64,000 nucleotides of DNA. Source: Chloroflexota bacterium (GTDB lineage Bacteria; Chloroflexota; Anaerolineae; Anaerolineales; VGOW01). Under the pieces are notes generated by a model. That model had not been told where the DNA came from and ran no database searches. It saw only the letters and a list, made by a program, of their open reading frames with translations. Positions 53,154-64,000 of this stretch are shown piece by piece. The stretch lies in NCBI GenBank assembly GCA_016197225.1, contig JACPWC010000119.1, forward strand, positions 1 through 64,000, given 5' to 3'. The position numbers and the translations under genes were made by a program. Within the stretch, counting starts at the first letter, position 1. Each line of letters opens with the position of its first letter.

Positions 53154-54299
53154 ATGTCTAAATTCACTTCACTACCGCTCAAGGCGGCATTTTTATTTCT
53201 GCTCATAATTGCGTTCAGCGCGTGCGCCTTCGGATCCATTGATGGCAATGGCCCGAATGCAACTCCGGCCGGGGCGACGAGCGAGCCGCCCCCATCAGAG
53301 GCGGCCCCCACCCAGAGTCCAACGGTGGAGCCGCCACCCACCGCCCCGCCTGTTTCTACCGTCACCGTTGGCTTTGTCGCCCGCGCCGCCAACGCGCCCG
53401 CCGGTTCAATCCCGGCCCTGAGCTTGAACGGCATGCAACTTGTTGCCTCCACGAACTCGGCCCTCTTTCAGTTGGACCTCATCGAGATTGAGGCGCTGGA
53501 CTCGGCAGACCCGGAAGCGGCGATCGCCATGGCCGTCGGTCACGGCGATACGATCATTGTGGTCGCGGGAGCTGACCTGGCTGAAGTCACGCGCAACGCG
53601 GCGCAAGCGCATCCAGAAGCCACATTTGTCGGCGTGGATCAACCCGGCGACGAAACGCTGGCCAACTACTACACGTTGGGCGGGCCGGGGAGCCGGCTCG
53701 ATCAGGAAGGATTTGTGGCCGGGGCGCTGGCCGGATACGTCACACAGGAGCGCATTGTGGGCCTGGTAGTTGTCGCCAACACGCTCGAAGGCAAGCTTTA
53801 CACGAACGGCTTTACTCACGGTTTGCGTTACGCTTGCGGCGATTGCAAATTGTGGACGATTGAACTGGAGAACACGACCGACCTTGAAACCGGGGCGGGC
53901 ACAGCGGCGCGGCTCAAAGAAGTTAAAGCGGATGTGATATTCGCCGCCGCCGGCGAGGCAGGCAACGCCGGGCTGGAAGCCGCCGCCGCGCAGGGGACGT
54001 GGGTGATCGGCCTCGGGCAGGATGAGGCGGCCACACTCACCGTTGGCGCTGACAAGGTGTTGAACAGCGTCCTTCGCCGCCCCGATTTGTTGTTGCCGTC
54101 GGTGATCATGAATCTGCTGGCCGGCACGCCGCCGGCTAAATCCATTCCATTTGATCTGGCCAATGGCCTCTCTCTGGCTTCCAACTTTGGCCCGAATGTC
54201 AGCCCGGCAGTTGCCGGATTGATGGATGAACTGCTGCCGCAGTTGGCCTCCGGCTTTTTGGATACGGGCGTTGACCCGGCGACGGGCGAGGTGCGATAG
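53154..54299 (+). CDS. BMP-family substrate-binding lipoprotein
   Basis: 381 residues. A lipoprotein signal ends at FSAC (Cys about 24). A Pro/Thr/Ser linker (residues ~30-62) leads to a periplasmic-binding fold: VTVGFVARAANAPAGSIPAL, VDQPGDETLANYYTLGG, GALAGYVTQERIVGLVV, VIGLGQDEAATL. This is the layout of the BMP/Med family that binds nucleosides or related ligands. ABC transporter permease and ATPase genes are not nearby, so it may act as a sensor. Confidence 0.83.
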   Translation: MSKFTSLPLKAAFLFLLIIAFSACAFGSIDGNGPNATPAGATSEPPPSEAAPTQSPTVEPPPTAPPVSTVTVGFVARAANAPAGSIPALSLNGMQLVASTNSALFQLDLIEIEALDSADPEAAIAMAVGHGDTIIVVAGADLAEVTRNAAQAHPEATFVGVDQPGDETLANYYTLGGPGSRLDQEGFVAGALAGYVTQERIVGLVVVANTLEGKLYTNGFTHGLRYACGDCKLWTIELENTTDLETGAGTAARLKEVKADVIFAAAGEAGNAGLEAAAAQGTWVIGLGQDEAATLTVGADKVLNSVLRRPDLLLPSVIMNLLAGTPPAKSIPFDLANGLSLASNFGPNVSPAVAGLMDELLPQLASGFLDTGVDPATGEVR

Positions 54300-54305
54300 A
54301 GCAAT

Positions 54306-54321
54306 CATGACAATTGTCATG
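54306..54321. promoter_or_regulatory. Perfect 16-base palindrome, operator-like
   Basis: CATGACAATTGTCATG lies just after the BMP gene stop. It could be a regulator binding site or chance; no start codon of a gene lies nearby. Confidence 0.3.
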
Positions 54322-54331
54322 TGAAAAAGTG

Positions 54332-54369
54332 AAAAAGCACACGCCAGCAGTCTGCTGGCGTGTGTTAGT
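54332..54369. terminator. Bidirectional terminator
   Basis: CACACGCCAGCA (54338-54349) and TGCTGGCGTGTG (54353-54364) form a perfect 12-base stem. On the minus strand it is followed by CTTTTTC, serving the response regulator gene; on the plus strand by TTAGTTT, serving the BMP gene. Confidence 0.82.
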
Positions 54370-54421
54370 TTAAGCGGCAGTCCAATTTCCCAAAGTCTGG
54401 GGAGGCTTTGGGCGTTTGGTT

Positions 54422-55081
54422 TCAGGACTCGAGCGTGTCTTTGAGGTTGTGTTTAATGGCGTAGGCGGCGGCTTCGGCGCGGTTGGCAACGGACAGTTTG
54501 GAAAGAATGCTCGACACGTAGTTGCGCACCGTGCCTTCACCCAGGTGCAGGCTGTGGGCGATCTCGCGGTTGGTCTTGCCGTCGGCCACCAGGGCCAGCA
54601 CCCGGCGTTCCTGTTCGGTAAGCTTGGCAAACGCTTCGGATTCAAATTGGCGGGCGGCCCGGCGCACTTCGGCAAAGACGCGCTCGGTGATGGCCGGGTC
54701 GAGAAGCGAGTCGCCCCGGCCCACCGTTTCAATCGCCCGGATCAAATCCTGGCCGCCGGCCTGTTTTAGCACATAGCCCGCCGCGCCGGCGCGAATGGCG
54801 GCGAAGAGCATTTCGTCTTCGGCGTAGCTGGTGAGCATGATGATTTTAGTTCCGGGCAGGTCGGCGGAGATTTCGCGGCAGGCGTCAATGCCGCTCGCGC
54901 CCGGCAGGCGGATGTCCAAAACGACGACATCCGGTTTGTAGGCGTTGGCTTTGGTCACGGCTTCACTGGCGCTGGCGGCCTCGGCCACCACTTCCATGTC
55001 GGGGTGGCGGTCAATCAGGGCGCGCAGGCCGAGCCGCACCACTTCATGATCATCTACTAACATAATGCGTTGGCGTTTCAT
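54422..55081 (-). CDS. NarL/LuxR-type response regulator
   Basis: 219 residues. Receiver domain: acidic pocket D10/D11, phosphoacceptor D56 in [10 protein letters not shown], Thr in MLTSYAED and Lys in [10 protein letters not shown]-terminal LuxR helix-turn-helix follows ([21 protein letters not shown], then [16 protein letters not shown]). It is divergent from a GAF-domain histidine kinase gene that is surely its partner. The overall form resembles DevR/DosR. Confidence 0.94.
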   Translation of the reverse strand: MKRQRIMLVDDHEVVRLGLRALIDRHPDMEVVAEAASASEAVTKANAYKPDVVVLDIRLPGASGIDACREISADLPGTKIIMLTSYAEDEMLFAAIRAGAAGYVLKQAGGQDLIRAIETVGRGDSLLDPAITERVFAEVRRAARQFESEAFAKLTEQERRVLALVADGKTNREIAHSLHLGEGTVRNYVSSILSKLSVANRAEAAAYAIKHNLKDTLES

Positions 55082-55172
55082 GAGACAAAGTATAACCGCA
55101 AGCGGCGAAATCGGGCAACCGATTCCTCCAGAGAGACCCAGTTACCTGGGTTTACGAGAACTAGTCTTGATA

Positions 55173-55201
55173 TTGTCGGAATGGCCGTTCGTCGTTACAA
55201 T
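55173..55201 (+). promoter_or_regulatory. Candidate promoter of the histidine kinase gene
   Basis: TTGTCG (55173-55178) and TACAAT (55196-55201) are separated by 17 bases. The predicted start site (about 55208) is only two bases from GTG 55210, so the message may be leaderless. Confidence 0.45.
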
Positions 55202-55209
55202 CGGGGCTT

Positions 55210-56916
55210 GTGACCCAGCCTCTCAAGTTGCAATCCCGGCAGGAGCTTGAGCAGATGAACGCTCAACTGCTCGCTCTGCGCGACTCGGTACTGGCAATTT
55301 CGACAGACTTGTCTCTGCCGGAAGTGCTTCAGCGGATTGTGAACGCCGCCGCCCTGCTGGCCGACGCTCAGTACGCGGCCCTCGGTGTCCCCGACGAAAC
55401 CGGGCGGGCGCTGGCCGAGTTTATCACTGTTGGGCTGTCGCCCGAAGAGCGCGAGCGCATTAGCCACTGGCCGCGCGGGCTGGGGTTGTTGGGCATCATT
55501 TTGCGCGAGGGCCGATCAGTGCGCGTCCGCGACATTGCCGCCGACCCCCGTTCAGTCGGTTTCCCACCCGGTCACCCGGTGATGGGCAGTTTCCTGGGCG
55601 TCCCCATCCTCTACAAAGGCCAGTGCCTCGGCAACCTTTACCTGACCAACAAGAAAAGCGCCGACGAATTCAGCGAGGCCGATCAGGCGCTGATCGAATT
55701 GCTGGCCGCTCACGCCGCCAGCGCGATTCAAAACGCCCGTCTCTATCACTCCATAATGAAGCACAGCCGGGAACTAGAGGAGCGCAACCGCGAACTGGCC
55801 GCTCTCAACGCCGTGGCCGTAGCCACCAGCCATTATCTTGATCTCAATCGAGTCATGATCGAGGCGCTGGATCAGGTGTTGTCGGTTTCGGGCGCGGAGG
55901 CGGGCGAGATTTTCCTGCGCCACGAATTGACGGACGAGATGGTCATGGCCCTGCACCGGGGCATATTTCCGGAAGCGTTTCAATCCATCACCACCTTCAG
56001 ACTGGGCGAGGGCTTTCCGGGCCAGGTGGCTTTGACGGGCCAGCCGATAGTATCGAATGACCTGGCGAACGATGGCCGCTATTTGCGGAAGCAGGTGGTG
56101 AGCGCCGGTTTCAAAGCCTACGCCTGCATTCCTTTGTTTGCCAGAGGCAAGGTGGTGGGGAGCCTCGATCTGGCGGCTCGCGCTCCGGGCGCTTTCGACG
56201 AATCGAGCCTGACTTTGTTGACGGCCATCGGCCACCAGATCGGCGTGGCCGTTGAAAATGCGCGGCTGTATGAGCAGGTGGCTCAATTGGCCGTGCTCGA
56301 AGAACGCCAGCGCATTGGCATGGATTTGCACGATGGAGTCATTCAGTCCATTTACGCCGTCGGCCTCCAGTTGGAGTATATTCAGGGCCTGATTGACGAC
56401 GGCGAAGCGGCCAACGCCCGCGAACGGCTGGGCGGGGCTATTGACGGCCTGAACAATACCATTCGCGAGATACGCTCTTACATTCTCGATATGCGCCCGC
56501 TTAACTTTCAGGGCGACGACCTCAACGACGGCTTGCGGCGGCTGGCCGCCGAGTTCAAGGCCAACACGCTGGTAATCACCGATCTGGAACTGGCCCCGGA
56601 AGCCAACGACGAGTTAAATTCGGAAGCGCGCATCGCCCTCTTTCAGATCACTCAAGAGGCGCTGGCCAACGTGGCCAAACACGCCCACGCCAACCGGGTT
56701 TTGCTTCGGCTTGCGACAAACTCCGAGCGAGTCCTGTTGGAAATTCAAGACAACGGCCAGGGCCTGCCGCCTCGCGGCACGCCGAGGCGGGTGGGGCACG
56801 GCCTCTCGAACATGGCCCGGCGGGCGCAGGCCATTGGCGCCGAGTTTGAAACGAACAGCCTGCCCAGCAAAGGAATGGCGATCCTGGTGCGCGTGCCCAA
56901 ACATCGCCAACCATAA
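55210..56916 (+). CDS. GAF-domain sensor histidine kinase
   Basis: 568 residues from GTG 55210. Two GAF domains (about 25-175 and 195-350), each with a GxLxLxxK/A-type core ([35 protein letters not shown]). A HisKA_3 dimer domain has the phosphoacceptor His374 in [17 protein letters not shown]. The HATPase domain has N-box [11 protein letters not shown] and G-box [12 protein letters not shown]...[11 protein letters not shown]. No membrane span: cytosolic, like DosS/DevS. The GAF ligand is not known. Confidence 0.93.
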   Translation: MTQPLKLQSRQELEQMNAQLLALRDSVLAISTDLSLPEVLQRIVNAAALLADAQYAALGVPDETGRALAEFITVGLSPEERERISHWPRGLGLLGIILREGRSVRVRDIAADPRSVGFPPGHPVMGSFLGVPILYKGQCLGNLYLTNKKSADEFSEADQALIELLAAHAASAIQNARLYHSIMKHSRELEERNRELAALNAVAVATSHYLDLNRVMIEALDQVLSVSGAEAGEIFLRHELTDEMVMALHRGIFPEAFQSITTFRLGEGFPGQVALTGQPIVSNDLANDGRYLRKQVVSAGFKAYACIPLFARGKVVGSLDLAARAPGAFDESSLTLLTAIGHQIGVAVENARLYEQVAQLAVLEERQRIGMDLHDGVIQSIYAVGLQLEYIQGLIDDGEAANARERLGGAIDGLNNTIREIRSYILDMRPLNFQGDDLNDGLRRLAAEFKANTLVITDLELAPEANDELNSEARIALFQITQEALANVAKHAHANRVLLRLATNSERVLLEIQDNGQGLPPRGTPRRVGHGLSNMARRAQAIGAEFETNSLPSKGMAILVRVPKHRQP

Positions 56917-56942
56917 ACAAAACATACTTCACGGAGAATTTA

Positions 56943-58361
56943 ATGACTTACCAATATATCAAAGTCCCGGAAACGGGCGACAAGATCAGCATTGCCGGTG
57001 GCGCGCAGGGCATTAGTGTGCCCGATCGGCCCATCATCCCTTTTATCGAGGGCGACGGCACGGGGCGCGACATCTGGCGGGCCTCGGTGCGCGTGCTCGA
57101 CGCGGCGGTGGCTAAAGCCTACGGCGGCCAGCGGCAGATTCAGTGGATGGAGGTGTACGCCGGAGAAAAATGCTTCAACCTGTTCAGCACCTGGTTGCTG
57201 GATGAAACCGTGGACGCCTTCCGCGAATACCTGGTGGGGATCAAGGGGCCGCTCACCACGCCCATCGGCGGCGGCATCCGGAGTCTCAATGTGGCCCTGC
57301 GGAAACTGCTCGACTTGTATGCTTGTGTCCGCCCGGTGCGCTGGTTCACCGGTGTGCCGTCGCCGGTGAAACGGCCTCAGGACGTGGACATGGTGATCTT
57401 CCGTGAGAACACGGAAGACATTTACACCGGCATCGATCTCGAAAACGGCTCCGACGACAACAACCGCTTCAAGCAGTTGCTCAAGGAACACTTTCCGAAA
57501 GAGTATGCCAAGATGCGGTTCCCCGACACGGCGGGCATCGGCGTGAAACCCGTTTCGCAGGAAGGCACCGAGCGGCTGGTGCGAGCCGCGATCCAGTACG
57601 CGCTGGCGAACAAACGCAAGAGCATAACCCTGGCTCACAAGGGCAACATTATGAAGTACACCGAGGGCGCATTCCGCAATTGGGGCTACGCCCTGGCCGA
57701 GCGCGAATTCGGCGACAAGGTGTACACGTGGGAGCGGTGGGAGCGGACGAAAAAGGACAAGGGCGAAGAGGCGGCCAATGCTGAGCAAAAGGCGGCCCTG
57801 GCTTCGGGCAAGTTGTTGATCAAAGACGTGATCGCCGATATCGTCTTCCAGCAAACGATCACTCGCGCCACCGAGTTCGATATGATCGCCACCATGAATT
57901 TGAACGGCGACTATCTCTCCGATGCCCTCGCCGCGCAGGTGGGCGGCATTGGCATCGCCCCCGGCGGCAACATCAACTACGACACCGGCCACGCCGTGTT
58001 CGAGGCCACGCACGGAACCGCGCCCAAATATGCCGACCTCGACAAGGTGAACCCCGGCTCGGTCATCCTCTCCGGCGAGATGATGTTGCGTTACCTGGGC
58101 TGGACGGAAGCCGCCGACCTGATCGTCAAAGGCATGGACGGCGCGATTGGGGCCAAGACCGTGACCTACGATTTTGCCCGCCTGATGGACGGCGCGAAGG
58201 AAGTGAAGTGTAGCGAGTTCGGCGACGCGGTGATTGCCTGGATGGATGGGAAGAAAAGGGAAATGGCGCGAAAGACAGGAAAGAAGACTGCTAAAAAGAA
58301 GGCGGTTGTAAAGAAGAAAACGGTTGCCAGAAAAAAGGCGGCTAAAAAAACCAGACGGTAA
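56943..58361 (+). CDS. icd: NADP isocitrate dehydrogenase, with Lys/Ala-rich C-terminal tail
   Basis: 472 residues; E. coli Icd has 416. [20 protein letters not shown] at the start; the substrate and phosphorylation loop [15 protein letters not shown]; cofactor motif [19 protein letters not shown] with Lys-Tyr typical of NADP enzymes. The conserved body ends near [18 protein letters not shown]. After it come about 30 residues of [13 protein letters not shown] type, like a histone H1 tail. It converts isocitrate to 2-oxoglutarate in the TCA cycle. Confidence 0.95.
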   Translation: MTYQYIKVPETGDKISIAGGAQGISVPDRPIIPFIEGDGTGRDIWRASVRVLDAAVAKAYGGQRQIQWMEVYAGEKCFNLFSTWLLDETVDAFREYLVGIKGPLTTPIGGGIRSLNVALRKLLDLYACVRPVRWFTGVPSPVKRPQDVDMVIFRENTEDIYTGIDLENGSDDNNRFKQLLKEHFPKEYAKMRFPDTAGIGVKPVSQEGTERLVRAAIQYALANKRKSITLAHKGNIMKYTEGAFRNWGYALAEREFGDKVYTWERWERTKKDKGEEAANAEQKAALASGKLLIKDVIADIVFQQTITRATEFDMIATMNLNGDYLSDALAAQVGGIGIAPGGNINYDTGHAVFEATHGTAPKYADLDKVNPGSVILSGEMMLRYLGWTEAADLIVKGMDGAIGAKTVTYDFARLMDGAKEVKCSEFGDAVIAWMDGKKREMARKTGKKTAKKKAVVKKKTVARKKAAKKTRR

Positions 58362-58369
58362 GAGTGTGG

Positions 58370-58403
58370 CGGGTCGAGGTTGAAAACTTCGGCCCGTTTT
58401 TTT
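58370..58403 (+). terminator. Rho-independent terminator after icd
   Basis: CGGGTCGAGG (58370-58379) pairs with CTTCGGCCCG (58387-58396) using G-U pairs, followed by seven T residues. Confidence 0.82.
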
Positions 58404-58513
58404 GCCTTACTGTAGGATTAGAAAAGACTGAGTCAATCAATCTTGAAGCGCGACTATGGTATATTGTTTGTTGGATATCCGTTGCATTCCCGGGTACAAA
58501 ACAGACAGGCAAC

Positions 58514-59164
58514 ATGTTCCCGCGTTCAAATCAGGACTGGTTGTGGGCGCTCAACGAATCGCCCGGCGAGGCTCAGACCGAGGCGCTGGATGAATTGCAC
58601 GATTTCCTCCTGCGCGCTGTTCTGGTTTACCTGTCTCAAAACCGCCATGAGTTGGCCGAGTGGGGACGGCAAGCGGTGCGCGGCCTGGCCGAAGACCTGG
58701 CCCAGGAAGCCCTGCTTGAAGTGCGCGACAACCTGCACACCTTTCGCGGCGAGTCCAAATTTACTACCTGGGCCTGCCGCGTCGTCATCAACCGCGCCGC
58801 CAGCGAATTGCGACGGCGGCGCTACAGCGACCTCTCGCTCGACAGCCTGCGCGAAAACGAACCGGCGGTCTTCCAATCCCTCGTCGCCGACAAAGAAAGG
58901 GCCGAACCGGAACACCTGGCCGAACGGCGCAACTACCTGGCCCTGCTCCGCGAGATCGTCGAGACCGAACTTGGCGAGCGCCAGCGTTTGGCCGTCATCG
59001 CCGTTCACTGGCAGGGCCGTTCGATGGACGAAGTGGCCGAGGCGCTCGGCCTCTCCCGCAACGCCCTTTATAAACTCTTGCACGACGCCCGCAAAAACAT
59101 CCGCGACCAGCTCATCGCCCGCCACCTCACCCCGGGCGATATCTTGGCCGCCTTCGAGGAATAG
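58514..59164 (+). CDS. ECF-type RNA polymerase sigma factor
   Basis: 216 residues from ATG 58514; a longer frame to 58364 runs through the icd terminator and is rejected. Region 2: VRGLAEDLAQEALLEVRDNLHTF, then FTTWACRVVINRAASELRRRR. Region 4: LGERQRLAVIAVHWQGRSMDEVAEALGLSRNALYKLLHDARKNI. It directs polymerase to a small regulon. A zinc-finger protein gene follows and may encode its anti-sigma factor. Confidence 0.9.
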   Translation: MFPRSNQDWLWALNESPGEAQTEALDELHDFLLRAVLVYLSQNRHELAEWGRQAVRGLAEDLAQEALLEVRDNLHTFRGESKFTTWACRVVINRAASELRRRRYSDLSLDSLRENEPAVFQSLVADKERAEPEHLAERRNYLALLREIVETELGERQRLAVIAVHWQGRSMDEVAEALGLSRNALYKLLHDARKNIRDQLIARHLTPGDILAAFEE

Positions 59165-59250
59165 TGGTAAGATAACGCCTACCCAAAGCGTCTAACCTAT
59201 TGGTGCAGGGAGCAACAATTCTGCCAAATCTTCTCACCGGGAGAGCAAAC

Positions 59251-59562
59251 GTGGACCGCATTCAACTACTGCACTGGCTGGATCAGATTTATTCGACGCA
59301 CGACACGGAGATTGACTGCGAAACACTAAGAGAGATTCTTCCGGTTTACGTGGATGCCGAAATAACCGGCAATGGCCGGACTCCCTTGGGCGACCGCCTC
59401 GTGCCCGTCACCGTTCACCTGGCCCAGTGCCCCGACTGCGCCGAAGAACATGCCGCCCTGCTTACCGTAGCCCGCATGTTGGCCGACGGCGCCCTGCCGC
59501 AAGCCGAAAAACTCCTGGCCACCTTCGAGGAAGAAGAGACGTTGGAAGGCGAAGTCGTGTAA
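59251..59562 (+). CDS. Zinc-finger protein, probable anti-sigma factor
   Basis: 103 residues from GTG 59251 (GGGAG upstream); a TTG at 59200 would add 17. The HLAQCPDCAEEHAALL stretch has the H-x3-C-x2-C pattern of ZAS anti-sigma factors. LREILPVYVDAEITG resembles the start of putative zinc-finger anti-sigma domains. There is no membrane span, so it would be a soluble, perhaps redox-sensing regulator. It lies 86 bases behind the sigma gene. Confidence 0.75.
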   Translation: MDRIQLLHWLDQIYSTHDTEIDCETLREILPVYVDAEITGNGRTPLGDRLVPVTVHLAQCPDCAEEHAALLTVARMLADGALPQAEKLLATFEEEETLEGEVV

Positions 59563-59581
59563 ACAAACCGGTTTTCGATAA

Positions 59582-59634
59582 ACCGCCCAGACACCAAATG
59601 TTCGCTTCGCGAAAACACTTGGTGTCTGGGCGGT
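59582..59634. repeat. Long perfect hairpin in the 260-base gap before prkA
   Basis: ACCGCCCAGACACCAA (59582-59597) and TTGGTGTCTGGGCGGT (59619-59634) are perfect inverses. The loop holds a smaller palindrome TTCGCTTCGCGAA. The remaining 59635-59821 is AT-richer and has no gene; it must hold the prkA promoter, but I cannot place the boxes. Confidence 0.8.
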
Positions 59635-59833
59635 GTTGTTTAAGACGAAGCTCCCCTTTAGTCATAATTCACTACTTGTCCTCAAACTATTTCTACCGAT
59701 TTTCGACCAAACCCTAACCAAACCGTCGTAAGACGCCGCCCATTCACATCGTCCAATCTATCAAGACCGACACCATTTGTCGGCACTGATGTCTTAACGA
59801 CTGCTGTTTGTCAGTCAAAAAATGGAGATGAAC

Positions 59834-61870
<2,037 letters not shown>

Positions 61871-61871
61871 A

Positions 61872-61922
61872 ACGGCAAACGTCAAACGACAAACGCGCTT
61901 CGCGAGTCGTTTGACGTTTGGC
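61872..61922. repeat. Inverted heptamer hairpin (word AAACGTC)
   Basis: GCAAACGTCAAACGACAAACGC on the left and GTCGTTTGACGTTTGGC on the right pair around CGCTTCGCGA. It lies between prkA and yeaH. Confidence 0.82.
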
Positions 61923-61954
61923 CCGAAGTTGTGATTGGGTAGGAGTGATAAGCC

Positions 61955-63049
61955 ATGATACTAGCGATTGAACAGGACGCCAGCCGGTTCCGGCAAATTG
62001 TGCGCGGCCAGGTGCGCCAGAATTTGCGCAAGTACATGTCCAACGGCGAATTGATTGGCCGCCAGGGCAGGGACTTGGTCAGCATCCCGATCCCGCAGAT
62101 TGAACTGCCGCACTTTCGTTTTGGCAACGGGCAGGGCGGGGTGGGCCAGGGCGACGGTGAACCCGGCACGCCGCTCGGCCCCGGCCAGCCGGGAAACGGC
62201 GATGGCGTGGCCGGCGATCAGCCCGGCGCGCACATTCTCGAAGTGGAATTGACACTGGAAGAGTTGGTGCAGATGCTGGGCGAGGAGCTTGGCCTGCCCC
62301 GAATCCAGCCCAGGAGCAAGAATCACGTTCAGGGCGAAACCACCCGCTACACCGGCATCCGTCGCGTCGGCCCGGAAGGCCTGCGCCACTTCAAACGGAC
62401 GTATCGCGAAGCCCTCAAGCGGCAAATGGTGTCCGGCACGTATAACCCTCAGCGCCCGGCCATCATCCCCATTCACGACGACAAGCGCTATCGCTCGTGG
62501 AAGACTTACCCGCGCCCGGACAGCAACGCCGTCATCATTTACATGATGGACGTGTCGGGAAGTATGACTCAGCGCAAGAAAGAGCTGGTGCGATTAACGG
62601 CTTTCTGGATCGACTCCTGGCTGAAGGCTCACTACAAGAATCTGGTGACGCGCTACCTTGTCCACGATGCCGCCGCCCACGAAGTGGACGCCCACACTTT
62701 TTTCCACGTCCGCGAGAGCGGCGGCACCAAGATTTCGTCGGCCTACGAACTGTGCCGCGACATCATTCGCAAAGATTATCCGGCTGACGAGTGGAACTTG
62801 TACGCTTTTCATTTTTCCGATGGCGAGAATTTTGGCGACGAGGACGACAAACGATGCCTGGCTCTGTTGAAAGAAGAGTTGTTGCCGCCGATGAATTTGT
62901 TCTGCTACGGACAGGTGCAGGGCGGGTATGGCCGCCAGTTCATGGAAACGCTGGGCGATGTCCATAACGAAAAGCTGGCGACGGCCAAAATCAACGAGGA
63001 CGGGGATGTTTATTCGGCGATCAAGACGTTTTTGGGGAAAGGTGTGTAA
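61955..63049 (+). CDS. yeaH: DUF444/YeaH-family protein
   Basis: 364 residues. It starts with a basic region (RFRQIVRGQVRQNLRKYMS), then a Gly-rich linker (residues ~50-90) and a VWA-like domain: IYMMDVSGSMTQRKKEL with the metal-binding DxSxS at D199. ESGGTKISSAYELCRDII and FHFSDGENFGDEDD complete it. It works with PrkA in the stationary-phase and stress response known from enterobacteria. Confidence 0.94.
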   Translation: MILAIEQDASRFRQIVRGQVRQNLRKYMSNGELIGRQGRDLVSIPIPQIELPHFRFGNGQGGVGQGDGEPGTPLGPGQPGNGDGVAGDQPGAHILEVELTLEELVQMLGEELGLPRIQPRSKNHVQGETTRYTGIRRVGPEGLRHFKRTYREALKRQMVSGTYNPQRPAIIPIHDDKRYRSWKTYPRPDSNAVIIYMMDVSGSMTQRKKELVRLTAFWIDSWLKAHYKNLVTRYLVHDAAAHEVDAHTFFHVRESGGTKISSAYELCRDIIRKDYPADEWNLYAFHFSDGENFGDEDDKRCLALLKEELLPPMNLFCYGQVQGGYGRQFMETLGDVHNEKLATAKINEDGDVYSAIKTFLGKGV

Positions 63050-63095
63050 AGTCAAACGACAAACGTCAAGGTTTTACGTTTTACGTTTGTCGTTT
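63048..63095. repeat. Inverted heptamer hairpin (word AAACGTC/AAACGAC)
   Basis: GTCAAACGACAAACGTCAAGG on the left and TTTTACGTTTTACGTTTGTCGTTTG-type words on the right. It starts at the yeaH stop and lies before spoVR. Confidence 0.8.
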
Positions 63096-63109
63096 GCTGG
63101 AGATAAGGA

Positions 63110-64000
63110 ATGTCGCTCTCGCTTGATCTTCTCGAACTACAATGCGTCATCGAAGGCTACGCCCGCGAGTTTGGGCTGGACTTCTTCGAGACGCGCTTTG
63201 AGATGCTCGACTACCGGACGTTGAACCAGGTGGCGGCCTACGATGGCTTCCCGACGCGCTACCCGCACTGGCGCTTTGGCATGGAATACGAGCGCCTGTC
63301 GAAGTCTTATGCTTACGGCCTGCACCGCATTTACGAGATGGTGATCAACACCGACCCGTGCTATGCCTACCTGCTGGCAAGCAATCTGCGAGTCGATCAG
63401 AAGCTGGTGATGGCCCACGTTTACGGCCACTGTGATTTCTTCAAGAACAATTTGTGGTTCGCCCACACCAACCGCAAGATGTTGGACGAGATGGCGAACC
63501 ACGCCACCCGCGTCCGCCGCCACATCGAACGGCAGGGCATTGACAAGGTCGAGGCCTTCGTTGATACCTGCCTCTCGCTCGACAACCTGATTGACATTCA
63601 CGCCGCCGGGATTCGGCGGCGACCGCATCCCACTTCAGAGACGGCTGAACCCGAGTCGGTGCGGAAACTTCCGGCGAAGGAATACATGGATCAGTTTATC
63701 AATCCGCCGGAATTTTTGGCCGAGCAACAGCGCAGGATCGAAGCCGCCGAGCAGGCGCGTCAGCATTTCCCCGAGTCGCCGGAGCGCGACGTTCTGCTCT
63801 TCCTGCTCGAAAACGCGCCGCTGGCTCACTGGCAACACGACATCCTCGACATCATTCGCGAGGAAGCCTATTACTTTGCGCCGCAACGCCAGACGAAAAT
63901 TATGAATGAAGGCTGGGCCGTGTTCACCCACACTCACATCATGACCGAAAAGGCCATGACGCCCGACGAATTGATTGACTACGCCGAGCATCACTCCGGC
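63110..64000 (+). CDS. spoVR: SpoVR/YcgB-family protein, 5' part
   Basis: 297 codons from ATG 63110 (AAGGA upstream) run off the right edge. Conserved SpoVR features: [52 protein letters not shown] and INEGWA-type [13 protein letters not shown]. The family occurs without sporulation in many bacteria, usually with prkA and yeaH, as here. The last part of the protein is outside the window. Confidence 0.95.
   Translation, partial: MSLSLDLLELQCVIEGYAREFGLDFFETRFEMLDYRTLNQVAAYDGFPTRYPHWRFGMEYERLSKSYAYGLHRIYEMVINTDPCYAYLLASNLRVDQKLVMAHVYGHCDFFKNNLWFAHTNRKMLDEMANHATRVRRHIERQGIDKVEAFVDTCLSLDNLIDIHAAGIRRRPHPTSETAEPESVRKLPAKEYMDQFINPPEFLAEQQRRIEAAEQARQHFPESPERDVLLFLLENAPLAHWQHDILDIIREEAYYFAPQRQTKIMNEGWAVFTHTHIMTEKAMTPDELIDYAEHHSG

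Noticed and set aside
58364-58513. A 50-residue extension of the sigma factor
   Set aside because: It runs through the icd terminator and has no ribosome binding site; region 2 lies well after ATG 58514.

Overview
The window reads as a chromosomal segment of a moderately GC-rich bacterium, most likely a member of the Chloroflexota (Anaerolineae-like). The reasons are circumstantial: Thr-Pro-rich linkers in secreted and lipoproteins, a giant lamin-tail-domain surface protein, VanW and DUF2277 genes, GTG/TTG starts, free-standing S23-type four-helix-bundle genes, and intergenic spaces filled with tandem 7-8-mer hairpins. No 16S gene is present, so the placement is an inference.

Layout. 1-4430 (+) is a translation/transcription block: 3' end of tuf, rpmG, tRNA-Trp, secE, nusG, an extra stand-alone KOW gene, rplK, rplA, an L10-type leader, rplJ, rplL and a terminator; rpoB does not follow. 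4499-20631 (+) is one long amino-acid supercluster: a leader-peptide attenuator, ilvD, ilvB, ilvN, ilvC, leuA, leuC, leuD, a hydrolase, cimA, leuB, ilvE and pheA. It holds a whole Val/Ile/Leu route, with citramalate synthase supplying 2-oxobutyrate, and ends in phenylalanine synthesis. Two S23-type elements lie inside it. 20833-34370 (+) holds a 1970-residue lamin-tail protein, UspA, a LppX-like lipoprotein, a 14-TM exporter, a protealysin-like M4 protease with its emfourin-type inhibitor, a helical-repeat protein and formate-THF ligase. 34456-41623 has a peptidase-like membrane protein (+) facing a minus-strand run MoxR / DUF58 / transglutaminase / GT-C glycosyltransferase / mobA. 41857-44653 (+) has an AmmeMemoRadiSam-type radical SAM enzyme whose cluster motif is split by an intein with a LAGLIDADG endonuclease. 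44875-50074 (-) holds a polymer-forming membrane protein, VanW, a DUF433/DUF5615 pair with a broken toxin and a phospholipase-D-like protein. 50203-54299 (+) has an Lgt-like protein, a two-subunit glutamine-dependent NAD synthetase, DUF2277 and a BMP-type binding lipoprotein. 54422-56916 is a divergent NarL-type response regulator / GAF histidine kinase pair. Then come icd, an ECF-like sigma factor with a zinc-finger protein, and prkA-yeaH-spoVR running off the end.

The most unusual feature is a family of hairpins that occupies about two dozen junctions, many inside operons. Each arm is a run of degenerate, in-phase 7- or 8-base words. Two of these structures enclose an S23-type (23S rRNA intervening-sequence/Avd-like) gene. 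One gene-less hairpin (13878-13956) matches the ends of the gene-bearing one at 17146-17625, including a perfect 40-base inverted copy. This is what a full-length element and its internally deleted, MITE-like derivative would look like. Similar words have also become coding sequence inside, or at the 3' ends of, several genes.
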